DNA of 64,000 nucleotides from Aquabacter sediminis (lineage in GTDB: Bacteria; Pseudomonadota; Alphaproteobacteria; Rhizobiales; Xanthobacteraceae). Shown here one piece after another: positions 7,626 to 16,874 of the stretch (its first letter is position 1; each line of letters begins with the position of its first letter). The DNA is taken from positions 1-64,000 of the forward strand of contig NZ_JARBFX010000012.1 in assembly GCF_028863665.1 (NCBI RefSeq), read 5' to 3'. The translations under genes were made by a program, and so were the position numbers. A model generated the notes under the pieces. It saw only the letters and a program-made list of their open reading frames with translations, did no database searches and was not told the origin of the DNA.

Positions 7626-8410
7626 GAGGAGCGGCCGGTAAAATGAGGCGCGCGCTTCTCCATGAAGGCTTTCACGCCTTCCGCATAATCCGGCGTCAGC
7701 CCCGCCTGGCGCTGAAGGTCGCGCTCCAGGTCCAGCTGGGCGTCAAGATCATTGCCGCCGGAAGCGTTGAAGGCCGCCTTGGTGAGGGCAAGGCCCTGGG
7801 TGGGCTGGGTGGCCAGGCGCGCGGTGAGGGCGCGGGCCTCGTCCTGGAGCGCGGCATCATCCACCGCCTTCCAGATCAGGCCCCAGCTCTCGGCGGTCTC
7901 GGCCGGCAGCGGCTCGGCGAGCAGGGCCAAAGCGCGGGCCCGGGCATCGCCGATGAGGCGCGGCAGGAAATAGGTGCCGCCCGAATCGGGCACCAAGCCG
8001 ATCTTGGCGAAGGCCTGGATGAACTTGGCGGAGCGGGCCGCCAGCACAATGTCGCAGGCGAGCGCGATATTGGCTCCCGCGCCGGCCGCAACCCCATTGA
8101 CCGCGCAGACCACCGGCTTGCGCAAAGCCCGGATGCGGCGCACCAGCGGATTATAGAAGGCCTCGATGGTGGCGCCGAGATCGCGCGGGGCATCGGAGGG
8201 AGACCGGTCGCTCAGATCCTGCCCGGCGCAGAACCCCCGCCCCGCGCCCGTGAGCAGGACCGCGCGCACGCCTTCGTCCTGCCCGGCCTCGTCGAGGGCG
8301 GAGGCCAGTGCCCGGTGCAGGTCCTCGTTGAAGGAATTGAGCCGGTCCGGCCGGTTCAGCGTCAGCGCGGTCCAGCCTTCGTGGCGGTCCACGAGAAGAA
8401 TTGGCTCCAC
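7622..8410 (-). CDS. paaG: Ring-1,2-epoxyphenylacetyl-CoA isomerase PaaG
   Basis: A 262-residue crotonase-fold protein, the normal length for PaaG. The oxyanion-hole segments are GAGRGFCAGQDLSDR (about 55-69) and NGVAAGAGANIALACDIVLA (about 104-123); the conserved acidic position lies in KIGLVPDSGGTYFLPRLIG. PaaG isomerises the ring epoxide of phenylacetyl-CoA to an oxepin. The ending AFMEKRAPHFTGR is typical of PaaG. It is the first gene of the minus-strand paa operon, about 40 bases from a 22-bp palindrome it shares with the divergent paaN operon. Confidence 0.93.
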   Translation of the reverse strand: MEPILLVDRHEGWTALTLNRPDRLNSFNEDLHRALASALDEAGQDEGVRAVLLTGAGRGFCAGQDLSDRSPSDAPRDLGATIEAFYNPLVRRIRALRKPVVCAVNGVAAGAGANIALACDIVLAARSAKFIQAFAKIGLVPDSGGTYFLPRLIGDARARALALLAEPLPAETAESWGLIWKAVDDAALQDEARALTARLATQPTQGLALTKAAFNASGGNDLDAQLDLERDLQRQAGLTPDYAEGVKAFMEKRAPHFTGRSS

Positions 8411-8447
8411 TCCATCCTCCCAGTCGGGCTCTGTATGAGCCTCTTGA

Positions 8448-8469
8448 ATTAACCGATCGATCGGTTAAT
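8448..8469. promoter_or_regulatory. 22-bp perfect palindrome between divergent paa operons
   Basis: The core TTAACCGATCGATCGGTTAA (8449-8468) is a perfect palindrome that extends one more pair on each side. It sits in the 123-base gap between paaG (minus) and paaN (plus). Palindromes built on ACCGATCGGT are typical of TetR-type PaaR repressors that respond to phenylacetyl-CoA; no such gene is in the window, so the regulator is inferred. Confidence 0.8.
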
Positions 8470-8533
8470 CTTTAGCGCAAGGGGCGAGCTTGTCAACAGA
8501 CGGGCAGACGGCTCCACCATCAGGGAGGAGAGT

Positions 8534-10183
8534 ATGGCTGATCTGTTCCAGGCGCACCGCGCGCTTCTGGAGGCTGCGGTCACGGCAACCCGCGAGCGGG
8601 GCTTCTGGAGCGCCTTCTCGGACGTGCCACGCACCTATGGCGAGGCCGCGCCGTCAGAAGGAAAGGCCGCCTTCGAGGCGCTGATCGGCCAGCCCTTCGA
8701 CCTTGGCCAGGCAGGAGATCTTGCCTCCGTCGGCGGCGAGGTCTCGCCCTATGGCCTCAAGCTGGGAATCACCTATCCCGCCTTAAGCACCGAGGCGCTG
8801 GTGGCCGCCGCGCGCCGGGCCGCACCGGGCTGGGCCGAGGCCTCGGTCGAGGCACGGGTTGGGGTCGCGCTGGAAATCCTGGTGCGGCTCAACACAGCCA
8901 GCTTCCTGATGGCACACGCGGTGGAGCACACCACGGGCCAGGCCTTCGCCATGGCCTTCCAAGCCGGTGGCCCGCATGCCCAGGACCGGGGCCTGGAGGC
9001 GGTCGCCTATGCCTATAAAGACATGGCCGAGGTGCCCGGCGCGGTGCGTTGGGAAAAGCCGGCAGGGCGCACCACCATCCGCCTCGACAAGGACTTCCAC
9101 ATCGTCCCGCGCGGCCTCGGCCTCGTCATCGGCTGCGCCACCTTTCCGACCTGGAACAGCTATCCGGCCCTCTTCGCGGACCTTGTCACCGGCAATGCGG
9201 TGATCGTGAAGCCCCATCCGGCCGCCATCCTGCCGCTGGCCTTGACGGTGCAGATCGGCCGGCAGGTGCTGGCCGAGGCCGGCTTTGATCCCGATGTCCT
9301 GCAACTGGCGCCCGATACGGCCGAGGCGCCGCTCGCCAAGGACCTCGCGACGCACCCAGCTGTGGGCATCGTCGATTTCACCGGCTCGCCGGCCTTCGGC
9401 GGCTGGCTGCGCGACCATCTGCGCGGCAAGCTGCTGTTCACGGAGGAGGCGGGGGTCAACACCATCGTCATCGGCTCCACCGGCAGCTTCGCTGGCATGT
9501 GCCAGAACATCGCCTTCTCGCTCTCGCTCTATAGCGGGCAGATGTGCACGGCGCCCCAGACGCTCTTCATTCCACGCGGCGGCATCGCCACCGACGAGGG
9601 CCATAAGAGCTTCGAGGAGGTGGCGATGGGCATAGCAGGCGCCATCGACGCCCTGCTGTCCGATCCCGCACGCGCCGCCGCCGTCCTGGGCGCGATCCAG
9701 AACCCGGCCACCCTGGTGCGAATCGCCGCCGCCCGCCGCCTCGGCCGCATTGTGCGCGACAGTGCTCCGTTGGACGGCGCTGCCCGCACGGCGACGCCGC
9801 TCCTTCTCGCCGTGGAGGCCGCCGACGAGGCAGCCTATCTGGAGGAGCGCTTCGGCCCCATCGCCTTCCTGGTGGCCGTGGACGATACGGCTGACGGCAT
9901 CGCTCGCGCCGCCCATGCGGCCCGGGAGAAGGGCGCCATCACCGCCGCCCTCTACAGCACCAATGAGGACGAGATCCGTGCCGCCGCAAAGGCCAGCGCG
10001 CAAGCGGGCGTCGCGCTCTCGGTGAACCTCACGGGGGGCATCTATGTGAACCAGAGCGCGGCCTTCTCGGACTATCACGTCACCGGCGCCAACCCCGCCG
10101 GCAATGCGTGCCTCACCGACGCCGCCTACATCGCCGGCCGCTTCCGCATCGTCTGCGTGCGCCGCCCGGCCGCTGCCGCCTGA
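8534..10183 (+). CDS. paaN: Phenylacetic acid degradation protein PaaN (aldehyde dehydrogenase fold)
   Basis: A 549-residue protein of the aldehyde-dehydrogenase superfamily, matching the PaaN family that is separate from PaaZ and has no hydratase domain. The likely catalytic Cys is in [15 protein letters not shown] and the general-base Glu in [15 protein letters not shown]; the substrate tunnel region reads [20 protein letters not shown]. It opens the plus-strand paa operon with GGAGGAGAG before ATG 8534. Its exact reaction is not settled in the literature I know; ring-cleavage aldehyde oxidation is the usual guess. paaZ, which does that step in E. coli, is two genes on. Confidence 0.88.
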   Translation: MADLFQAHRALLEAAVTATRERGFWSAFSDVPRTYGEAAPSEGKAAFEALIGQPFDLGQAGDLASVGGEVSPYGLKLGITYPALSTEALVAAARRAAPGWAEASVEARVGVALEILVRLNTASFLMAHAVEHTTGQAFAMAFQAGGPHAQDRGLEAVAYAYKDMAEVPGAVRWEKPAGRTTIRLDKDFHIVPRGLGLVIGCATFPTWNSYPALFADLVTGNAVIVKPHPAAILPLALTVQIGRQVLAEAGFDPDVLQLAPDTAEAPLAKDLATHPAVGIVDFTGSPAFGGWLRDHLRGKLLFTEEAGVNTIVIGSTGSFAGMCQNIAFSLSLYSGQMCTAPQTLFIPRGGIATDEGHKSFEEVAMGIAGAIDALLSDPARAAAVLGAIQNPATLVRIAAARRLGRIVRDSAPLDGAARTATPLLLAVEAADEAAYLEERFGPIAFLVAVDDTADGIARAAHAAREKGAITAALYSTNEDEIRAAAKASAQAGVALSVNLTGGIYVNQSAAFSDYHVTGANPAGNACLTDAAYIAGRFRIVCVRRPAAAA

Positions 10184-10205
10184 GCCGGACAGATTGGAGA
10201 CAGAC

Positions 10206-11414
10206 ATGGTCGACGCCTTTATCTGCGATTTCGCCCGCACGCCCATTGGCCGCTATGCCGGCGCCCTGAAGGACGTACGCGCCGACGATCTGGCCGCCCA
10301 TCCCATCCGCGTCCTGAAGGAGCGCAACGGGGGCGTGGACTGGGAGGCCGTGGACGACGTGATCCTCGGCTGCGCCAACCAGGCGGGCGAGGACAATCGC
10401 GACGTGGCCCGCATGGCCGCCCTCCTGGCCGGCTTGCCCGTGAGCGCGCCAGGCACCACCATCAACCGCCTGTGCGGCTCGGGCCTTGATGCGGTCGGCA
10501 TGGGCGCCCGCGCCATCATGACCGGCGACGCAGACCTCATCATCGCCGGCGGGGTGGAAAGCATGACCCGCGCGCCCTTCGTGCAGGGCAAGGCGACAGA
10601 GGCCTTCTCGCGGCAGGCGGAAATCTACGACACCACCATCGGCTGGCGCTTCATAAACCCGCTTATGAAGGCGCAGTACGGCGTCGATTCCATGCCCGAG
10701 ACCGGCGAGAACGTGGCCGAGGACTTCGCCATCTCCCGCGCCGACCAGGACCTCTTCGCCTGGCGCTCCCAGCAGCGCACCAAGGCGGCGCAGGAGGCGG
10801 GCTTCTTCGCCCGCGAGATCGCGCCCATCTCGGTGAAAGGTAAGAAGGGCGCGGTCATGGTGGTGGAGGCCGACGAGCATCCGCGCGGCGACACCACCCT
10901 CGAACAGCTCGCTGCGCTGAAGACGCCGTTCCGAAAGGAAGGAGGCTCGGTCACCGCCGGCAATGCCTCGGGCGTCAATGACGGGGCGGGCGCACTGATC
11001 CTCGCCTCCGAGGCGGCGGCCCGCAAATACGGCCTGACGCCCCGCGCCCGCGTCGTCTCGGTGGTGCAGGCGGGTGTGCCGCCGCGCATCATGGGCATTG
11101 GCCCGGCGCCGGCGACGCAGAAGCTCATCGCCAAGAACGGCCTCTCCCTGGCCGACATCGATCTCATCGAACTTAATGAGGCGTTCGCTTCCCAGGCCTT
11201 GGCGGTGCTGCGCCAATTGGGCCTCCCGGACGATGCCGAGCACGTCAATCCGCACGGCGGCGCCATCGCGCTCGGCCATCCGCTGGGCATGTCCGGCGCG
11301 CGCCTCGCCATGACGGCGGTGAGCGCACTGGAGGTGCGCGGTGGCAAGCGGGCGGTGGCCACCATGTGCATCGGCGTCGGGCAGGGGATCGCCGCGCTCA
11401 TTGAGCGGGTTTGA
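10206..11414 (+). CDS. paaJ: 3-oxoadipyl-CoA thiolase
   Basis: A 402-residue thiolase of the PaaJ/PcaF type. The nucleophilic Cys is in [14 protein letters not shown] (about residue 90), the His in [16 protein letters not shown], and the second Cys in [11 protein letters not shown]. The signature [12 protein letters not shown] is typical of beta-ketoadipyl-CoA thiolases. It cleaves 3-oxoadipyl-CoA (and in PaaJ also the dehydrosuberyl intermediate) to acetyl-CoA and succinyl-CoA. ATG 10206 follows the paaN stop by 22 bases; longer frames upstream overlap paaN and are not credible. Context favours PaaJ over PcaF. Confidence 0.93.
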   Translation: MVDAFICDFARTPIGRYAGALKDVRADDLAAHPIRVLKERNGGVDWEAVDDVILGCANQAGEDNRDVARMAALLAGLPVSAPGTTINRLCGSGLDAVGMGARAIMTGDADLIIAGGVESMTRAPFVQGKATEAFSRQAEIYDTTIGWRFINPLMKAQYGVDSMPETGENVAEDFAISRADQDLFAWRSQQRTKAAQEAGFFAREIAPISVKGKKGAVMVVEADEHPRGDTTLEQLAALKTPFRKEGGSVTAGNASGVNDGAGALILASEAAARKYGLTPRARVVSVVQAGVPPRIMGIGPAPATQKLIAKNGLSLADIDLIELNEAFASQALAVLRQLGLPDDAEHVNPHGGAIALGHPLGMSGARLAMTAVSALEVRGGKRAVATMCIGVGQGIAALIERV

Positions 11415-11529
11415 GCCGAGAGCATCACCGCGCGGCGCCGCGCATGAGACGCGGAGCCGCCGAAATCCAGACAGGGAAGCATCCGGTCTTCGGTCCGGCT
11501 GCCTCCTTCCAGGCAGAAAAAGGCACGCC

Positions 11530-13608
11530 ATGACAAACGCCGCCGCTTCCCTTGACGTCTCTGCCGCCCCGCTGGCGCTTGAAAGCTATGCGTTGGGCCG
11601 CTTCGTGCCCACAGGGCCTGATGCTGTGGATGTTCCGAGCGCCATTGACGGGAGCATCGTGGCGCGGGCCTCCACCAAGGGGCTCGACTTCGGCGCCATG
11701 GTCAACCACGCCCGCGCCGTGGGCGGACCGGCGCTCAGGGCCATGACCTTTCACGAGCGGGCGGACCGTCTGAAGGCGCTGGCCGCCTATCTCTCCGAGC
11801 GCAAGGAGCCGCTCTATGCCCTGGCGCTGCTCACTGGCGCCACCAAGCGGGACAACCTGATCGACATCGATGGCGGCATCGGCACCCTCTATGCCTATGC
11901 CTCCCGCGGCCGGCGCGAATTGCCGAGCGAGCGCTTCGTCGTGGAAGGTGCGCCAGAGAGTCTCTCCAAGGGTGGCACCTTCCTCGGCACACACATCCTG
12001 ACGCCGCTCCAGGGCGTGGCGGTGCACATCAATGCCTTCAACTTCCCCTGCTGGGGCCTCTTGGAAAAGCTCGCGCCCGCCATCCTGGCCGGCGTGCCCG
12101 TCATCACCAAGCCGGCCACCGCGACCGCCTATATGGCTGAGGCGCTGGCACGGCTGATCGTGGACTCGGGAGCCCTTCCCGAAGGTGCCTTTCAGTTCGT
12201 CTGCGGCTCCACGGGCGATCTCCTCGACCATCTCACCGGACAGGATGTGCTCTCATTCACCGGTTCGGCGGAGACCTCTGACGCGCTGCGCAATCATCCG
12301 GCGGTCTCGCGCAATGCGGTGCGCTTCATCGCCGAGCGGGATAGCCTCAATGCCGCCGTGCTGGGACCGGACGCGACGCCGGGTGCGCCGGAATTCGACC
12401 TCTTCGTGAAAGAGGTGGTGCGCGAGATGACGGTGAAGGCGGGTCAGAAATGCACCGCCATCCGCCGCATCCTGGTGCCCCGTCCCGTTGTCGACCAGGT
12501 GGCTCAGGCGCTGACGGCGCAACTGGCCGCCATCCGCATCGGCGATCCCCGCCTTGACGAGGTGCGCATGGGCGCGCTGGCCTCCCTTGCCCAGCGCGAG
12601 GCGGTGCGGGCGGCCATTGCGGAGATCGCAACCGAGGCGAAGATCATCGCCGGTGATCCGGCCAATGTCGATCCGGTGGGTGCCGATGCCGCCACCGGCG
12701 CCTTCCTGGCGCCCGTTCTGCTCCAGTGCGACCGCCCGCTGGACGCCCACACGCCGCACGCGGTGGAAGCCTTCGGGCCAGTGGCCACCCTCATGCCCTA
12801 TGACAGCCTCGCCGACGCCGTGGCGATCGTGGCCAAGGGGGAGGGGAGCCTTGTTGCGTCCGTCTTCACCTATGATGCCGCCGTGGCGGAGGACCTGGTG
12901 TTCGGCATCGCGTGCCATCATGGCCGGGTGCTGGTGGTGGACCGGGATTGCGCCAAGGAATCCACCGGCCACGGCTCGCCTCTGCCCGGCCTCGTCCACG
13001 GCGGCCCGGGCCGCGCCGGCGGCGGCGAGGAGATGGGCGGCCTTCGGGGCATGTTCCATTACATGCAGCGCACCGCGCTCCAGGGTTCGCCGGCCCGCCT
13101 TTCGGGCCTCACGCGGTCCTGGATCAAGGGCGCGCCGGCGCCCGTCACCCCCGAGCATCCCTTCAAGCGGCCGTTCGACGCCCTCTCCATCGGCGAGAGC
13201 GTGGAGACGGCGAGCCGTGTCATCTCGCTTGAGGACATCGAGCATTTCGCCCATTTCACCGGCGACACCTTCTATGCCCACATGGACGAAGAGGCGGCCA
13301 AGGCCAATCCCTTCTTCCCGGGCCGGGTGGCGCATGGCTACCTCATCCTGTCCTTCGCCGCCGGCCTGTTCGTGGACCCGGCGCCCGGCCCGCTGCTGGC
13401 CAATTACGGCCTCGACAATCTGCGCTTCCTGAAGCCGGTGTCGCCCGGCGACGAGATCAAGGTACGGCTTACGGTCAAGCAGAAGCAGGCCGCGCGGCTG
13501 CCGGCCTATGGCGAGGTGCGGTGGGACGCGGAAGTGTTCAACCAGAATGGAGAGACGGTCGCCCGCTACGAGCTGCTCACCATGAGCGCCCGCACGCCTG
13601 CGGCATAA
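11530..13608 (+). CDS. paaZ: Bifunctional oxepin-CoA hydrolase / semialdehyde dehydrogenase PaaZ
   Basis: A 692-residue fusion, near the 681 of E. coli PaaZ. The N-terminal aldehyde dehydrogenase (about 1-530) has the active-site Cys in [14 protein letters not shown] and the Glu in [14 protein letters not shown]. The C-terminal MaoC-type hydratase (about 550-692) has the Asp/His pair in [16 protein letters not shown] and the ending [20 protein letters not shown]. The hydratase opens the oxepin ring and the dehydrogenase oxidises the unstable aldehyde to 3-oxo-5,6-dehydrosuberyl-CoA. ATG 11530 has AAAAAGG upstream. A 115-base gap from paaJ could hold an extra promoter. A terminator follows. 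Confidence 0.96.
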   Translation: MTNAAASLDVSAAPLALESYALGRFVPTGPDAVDVPSAIDGSIVARASTKGLDFGAMVNHARAVGGPALRAMTFHERADRLKALAAYLSERKEPLYALALLTGATKRDNLIDIDGGIGTLYAYASRGRRELPSERFVVEGAPESLSKGGTFLGTHILTPLQGVAVHINAFNFPCWGLLEKLAPAILAGVPVITKPATATAYMAEALARLIVDSGALPEGAFQFVCGSTGDLLDHLTGQDVLSFTGSAETSDALRNHPAVSRNAVRFIAERDSLNAAVLGPDATPGAPEFDLFVKEVVREMTVKAGQKCTAIRRILVPRPVVDQVAQALTAQLAAIRIGDPRLDEVRMGALASLAQREAVRAAIAEIATEAKIIAGDPANVDPVGADAATGAFLAPVLLQCDRPLDAHTPHAVEAFGPVATLMPYDSLADAVAIVAKGEGSLVASVFTYDAAVAEDLVFGIACHHGRVLVVDRDCAKESTGHGSPLPGLVHGGPGRAGGGEEMGGLRGMFHYMQRTALQGSPARLSGLTRSWIKGAPAPVTPEHPFKRPFDALSIGESVETASRVISLEDIEHFAHFTGDTFYAHMDEEAAKANPFFPGRVAHGYLILSFAAGLFVDPAPGPLLANYGLDNLRFLKPVSPGDEIKVRLTVKQKQAARLPAYGEVRWDAEVFNQNGETVARYELLTMSARTPAA

Positions 13609-13629
13609 ACCGCGCCGCCGCAAACGCGA

Positions 13630-13663
13630 GCGGCCCCGGTCGGTTTGACCGGGGCCGCATGTT
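13630..13663. terminator. Strong hairpin between convergent paaZ and glutamate-synthase-like gene
   Basis: Twelve-base arms GCGGCCCCGGTC (13630-13641) and GACCGGGGCCGC (13647-13658) are followed by ATGTTT. The T-run is weak but the stem is very stable, and the two flanking genes converge here. Confidence 0.7.
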
Positions 13664-13684
13664 TCTCAAGTGCCGCAGGCGAGG

Positions 13685-15337
13685 TCAGGCCGCCCGGCGC
13701 GGTCCCACCGAGTGGACCGGCGTGAAGCTGTCCGCGTGCGCCGCCGCCCATTCGGCGGCATAGGGCGTCGCCTCGGGGGTGTCGAGGAGGATGCCGGCGT
13801 CGAGGAAGGGATAGAGCTTGTCCAGGGGCTTGGCTTCCACCGGCGTGATCCGATGCCACACATGGTGCGGGGCCAGCTCACTGGGATGGGCAAGGCCCGC
13901 CGCCGCAACGAGATCCGCCAAAGCGGAGACCGTGTGGCGCTGGTAGCTCGCCACGCGCTCGGCCTTGTCGGACACCACGAGGCCCCGCTGGAGATGCGGG
14001 TCGTTGGTGGTGACGCCGGTCGGGCAATGGCCGGTATGGCAGCGCATGGACATGACGCAGCCCAGCGAGAACATGAAGGCGCGGGCCGCATTGCACCAGT
14101 CCGCGCCCACCGCCATGTTGGCCGCCATGGAGAAGCCGGACGTGACCTTGCCGCTGGCGGCCAGGCGCACCTTCGGCCGCAGCCCGGTGCCCACAAGGGC
14201 ATTGCGCATGAGCACGAGGCCCTCGCGCAGCGGCATGCCCATATGGTCAGCCAGTTCCTGGGGCGCAGCGCCTGTGCCGCCCTCGGAGCCGTCAATGACC
14301 ACGAAGTCGGGATGGATGCCGGTCTTCACCATGGCCTTGGCGATGGCGAAGACCTCGCTGGGATGGCCGACGCACATCTTGATGCCCACCGGCTTGCCGC
14401 CGGACAATTCGCGCAGCTGGGCGACGAATTCCATCATCTGGGCGGGGGTGGCGAAGGCGGGGTGCCGCGAGGGCGAGATGCAGTCCTCACCGAGCGGGAT
14501 GCCGCGGATCTCGGCGATCTCCGGCGTCACCTTGGCGGCGGGCAAGACGCCGCCATGGCCGGGCTTGGCGCCCTGGGAGAGCTTGATCTCCACCATCTTG
14601 ACCTGGGGGTCACAGGCCTTCTCGGCGAAGCGCTCGGGCGAGAAGGAGCCGTCCCGGTTGCGGCAGCCGAAATAGCCCGAACCCAGTTCCCACACGATGT
14701 CGCCGCCATGGATGCGGTGATAGGGGCTCAGGCCGCCTTCGCCGGTGTCGTGATAAAAGCCCCCCATCTTGGCGCCCAGATTGAGCGCCTCGATGGCATT
14801 GCGGCCCATGGAGCCGAAGCTCATGGCGGAAATGTTGAGGGTCGCCGTGGCATAAGGCTTGGCGCAGGTGCCCTCACCGACCATCACCCGGAACGGTTCT
14901 TCCGCCACCGGCATCGGCGAGATGGAATGGGTCATCCATTCATAATGGGAGGCATTGGTGTCCAGCTCGGTGCCGAAGGTCTGGCGATCCTCCTGGCTCT
15001 TGGCCCGGGCATAGATGAGCGAGCGCTGGTTCCGGTTGTAGGGATGCCCCTCCAGGTCGTCCTCGACGATATATTGGCGCAGATAGGGCCGCAGCGCCTC
15101 GAACACCCAGCGCATGGAGCCGATGACGGGATAGTTGCGCAGCAGGGAATGACTTTCCTGCGTCACGTCGAACACGCCGATCCAGGCCAGCGGGAAGAGG
15201 ACGCAGAAGGCAAAGAGCCAAGCGGGGTTGCCGACGAAGGACGCGATGAGCGTGATCGCACACAGCGCAAGAATGATGGCGAAGGTGCTGTAGCGACCGA
15301 GCAGAAGGCGGGTGCTCTGGTTGAGGTGGAAGGGCAT
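13685..15337 (-). CDS. Membrane-anchored FMN-binding glutamate-synthase-like protein
   Basis: A 550-residue protein. Two hydrophobic helices (about 18-60, including IILALCAITLIASFVG) anchor it. The rest is a glutamate synthase central/FMN domain (about 150-500): SAMSFGSMGRNAIEALNLGA, DGSEGGTGAAPQELADHMGM and KVRLAASGKV. The cluster CVMSMRCHTGHCPTG has the C-x5-C-x4-C spacing of the 3Fe-4S site of GltB. It lacks the GltB glutaminase domain, so it must use another nitrogen donor or do something else; family members are annotated only by fold. ATG 15337 has GGGGAGA upstream. It stands alone. Confidence 0.88.
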   Translation of the reverse strand: MPFHLNQSTRLLLGRYSTFAIILALCAITLIASFVGNPAWLFAFCVLFPLAWIGVFDVTQESHSLLRNYPVIGSMRWVFEALRPYLRQYIVEDDLEGHPYNRNQRSLIYARAKSQEDRQTFGTELDTNASHYEWMTHSISPMPVAEEPFRVMVGEGTCAKPYATATLNISAMSFGSMGRNAIEALNLGAKMGGFYHDTGEGGLSPYHRIHGGDIVWELGSGYFGCRNRDGSFSPERFAEKACDPQVKMVEIKLSQGAKPGHGGVLPAAKVTPEIAEIRGIPLGEDCISPSRHPAFATPAQMMEFVAQLRELSGGKPVGIKMCVGHPSEVFAIAKAMVKTGIHPDFVVIDGSEGGTGAAPQELADHMGMPLREGLVLMRNALVGTGLRPKVRLAASGKVTSGFSMAANMAVGADWCNAARAFMFSLGCVMSMRCHTGHCPTGVTTNDPHLQRGLVVSDKAERVASYQRHTVSALADLVAAAGLAHPSELAPHHVWHRITPVEAKPLDKLYPFLDAGILLDTPEATPYAAEWAAAHADSFTPVHSVGPRRAA

Positions 15338-15466
15338 GCATCTCCCCACTTCGTATTTTTAACGTGTCTAGCCTGGACGGCACCGTAGAGCGTGCCCGCC
15401 CAAGGGAAAAGCCGCCTTGGAGGAGAAGCAACGGTATTTTAGGGCCGCCCGGCCCGGGATGTCGCG

Positions 15467-16393
15467 TTAGGCCGCGTCGGCCTGCGCGCCCCGGAAGCGC
15501 GCTTCCAGTGCGCGCATGGCCGCCACCTGAAGCGGCAGTTCGCTCCAATAGCGGCGGTGCAGTTCCAGATTGAGGATGGCTCCCGCATCCAGGCGGCAGG
15601 TCTGCGCGATGGTCTCCCAGGGGATCGAGCCCCAGCCGATGGGCAGATGCAGGTCACCTTCGCCGAGGGCAAGGCGCTCCGCATCGTCGATGGCCCAGGC
15701 GCGGGATGGCGTGCCGAAACTGTCATGCACGTGCACATGGCGGGCGAAGGGGGCAAGGGCGGCAATCTCGGGCAGGAAGTCGAGCCGGCCCTGCGTGCAC
15801 CGGATGAAGGCGTGGCTCACATCCAGAGTTGCCCGAACGAACGGGTGGGCGATGGCGTCGATCTCCTCCGCGAGCCGAGACGGCGAGGCGGTCTCGCGCA
15901 TGGTCTCGAACTCGAAGACGTTCTCGACGCAGACCGTGACGCCGTGCGGAGCCGCCAGGTCGCCGGCTTTCTGAAGGGCCTCGCGCTGGCGCACATAGGC
16001 CACGCGGACATAGTCGTCATGGTCGCGCACGCATCCGGTATGGATGACCAGATTGGCCGCGCGGACGGCGCCGGCCACCTCAATGGCTGCGGCCAGGAGC
16101 CGCTCATGGGCAGGCAATTGGGAGGGCACTTCCATCAGGTTGATGGCCAGATGCCCATGCACCGTATAGCCGAACGGGCGACCTTCCAGGCAGCGCTGCA
16201 ACTTGTCCAGGCGCTCAGGGATGACACGTCCCCCGGCAATCATCGTCCAGGCGAAGAGGGGGAGCTCAACGAAATCCACCCCGAGCCGTTCGGCTTCATC
16301 GAGCTTGCCTGTCAGGTCATCAAAGTCCGGCGAAGTGGCGCGAATGGAATAGCCGATGCCCCTGATGCCGGCATTCTGCACGGTGGCGACCAT
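15467..16393 (-). CDS. Xylose-isomerase-like TIM-barrel protein (AP endonuclease 2 family)
   Basis: A 308-residue sugar phosphate isomerase/epimerase-type TIM barrel. Probable metal ligands lie at strand ends: NLVIHTG (His), VCVENVFEFE (Glu), ATLDVSHAF (Asp, His), HVHVHDSFG (His, Asp) and LNLELHRRY (Glu). All ligands of a three-metal or two-metal site seem present, so it is likely an active enzyme. The substrate is unknown; neighbours give no pathway. ATG 16393 begins MVATVQNAGIRGIGYSIRA. Confidence 0.78.
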   Translation of the reverse strand: MVATVQNAGIRGIGYSIRATSPDFDDLTGKLDEAERLGVDFVELPLFAWTMIAGGRVIPERLDKLQRCLEGRPFGYTVHGHLAINLMEVPSQLPAHERLLAAAIEVAGAVRAANLVIHTGCVRDHDDYVRVAYVRQREALQKAGDLAAPHGVTVCVENVFEFETMRETASPSRLAEEIDAIAHPFVRATLDVSHAFIRCTQGRLDFLPEIAALAPFARHVHVHDSFGTPSRAWAIDDAERLALGEGDLHLPIGWGSIPWETIAQTCRLDAGAILNLELHRRYWSELPLQVAAMRALEARFRGAQADAA

Positions 16394-16496
16394 GGTCGTA
16401 TCCCCCCAATCCGTCAGGAGGGGGGACCATAGGCGTGAACGTGGCTGAAGGCACGTGAATTTTGCATTGCAGTCAAGGGTATGCTGCGCCGCCGCG

Positions 16497-16874
16497 TCAT
16501 TCCCCGTGGGAACACAGCCGCCGCACTTGGCGGGCGAGAGTCATGGGGTCGAAGGGCTTTGCGATGACGCCCACGGCCCCCAGTTCCAGGAAATGTGTGA
16601 CTTCATGCTGCTGGGTCCGCGCGGTCACGAAGGCGACCGGGATGTCCCGGGTTGTCTCTGTCTTCCGCAACTCGGCGAACACGGCAGGACCATCCATGGT
16701 GGGCATCATGACGTCGAGCAAGATCAGGTCCAGTCGCCCCTTTCCGGCCCGTTCGATGGCCGCCGCCCCGGATGAGGCGGTCTCGACTTCCATCTCTGGG
16801 TCGAGACTGAGCGAGAGCGCGACGATCTCGCGAATGTCGGCTTCGTCGTCGACGTAGAGAATGCGCAAGCTCAT
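16497..16874 (-). CDS. Single-domain response regulator (CheY-like)
   Basis: A 125-residue receiver with no output domain. The acidic pocket is VDDEADIRE (residues 8-9), the phosphoacceptor Asp lies in LILLDVMMPTMDG (about 54), Thr in VAFVTAR and Lys in GVIAKPFDP. Its ATG overlaps the stop of the sensor kinase gene by four bases, so the two are translationally coupled and the kinase is its likely partner. As a stand-alone receiver it must act by protein contact or as a phosphate relay. Confidence 0.93.
   Translation of the reverse strand: MSLRILYVDDEADIREIVALSLSLDPEMEVETASSGAAAIERAGKGRLDLILLDVMMPTMDGPAVFAELRKTETTRDIPVAFVTARTQQHEVTHFLELGAVGVIAKPFDPMTLARQVRRLCSHGE

Noticed and set aside
5760-7646. 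A 628-codon open frame on the plus strand opposite paaK and paaI
   Set aside because: It is the mirror of well-supported genes in GC-rich DNA; its protein is His/Gly/Arg-rich with no family likeness or ribosome site.
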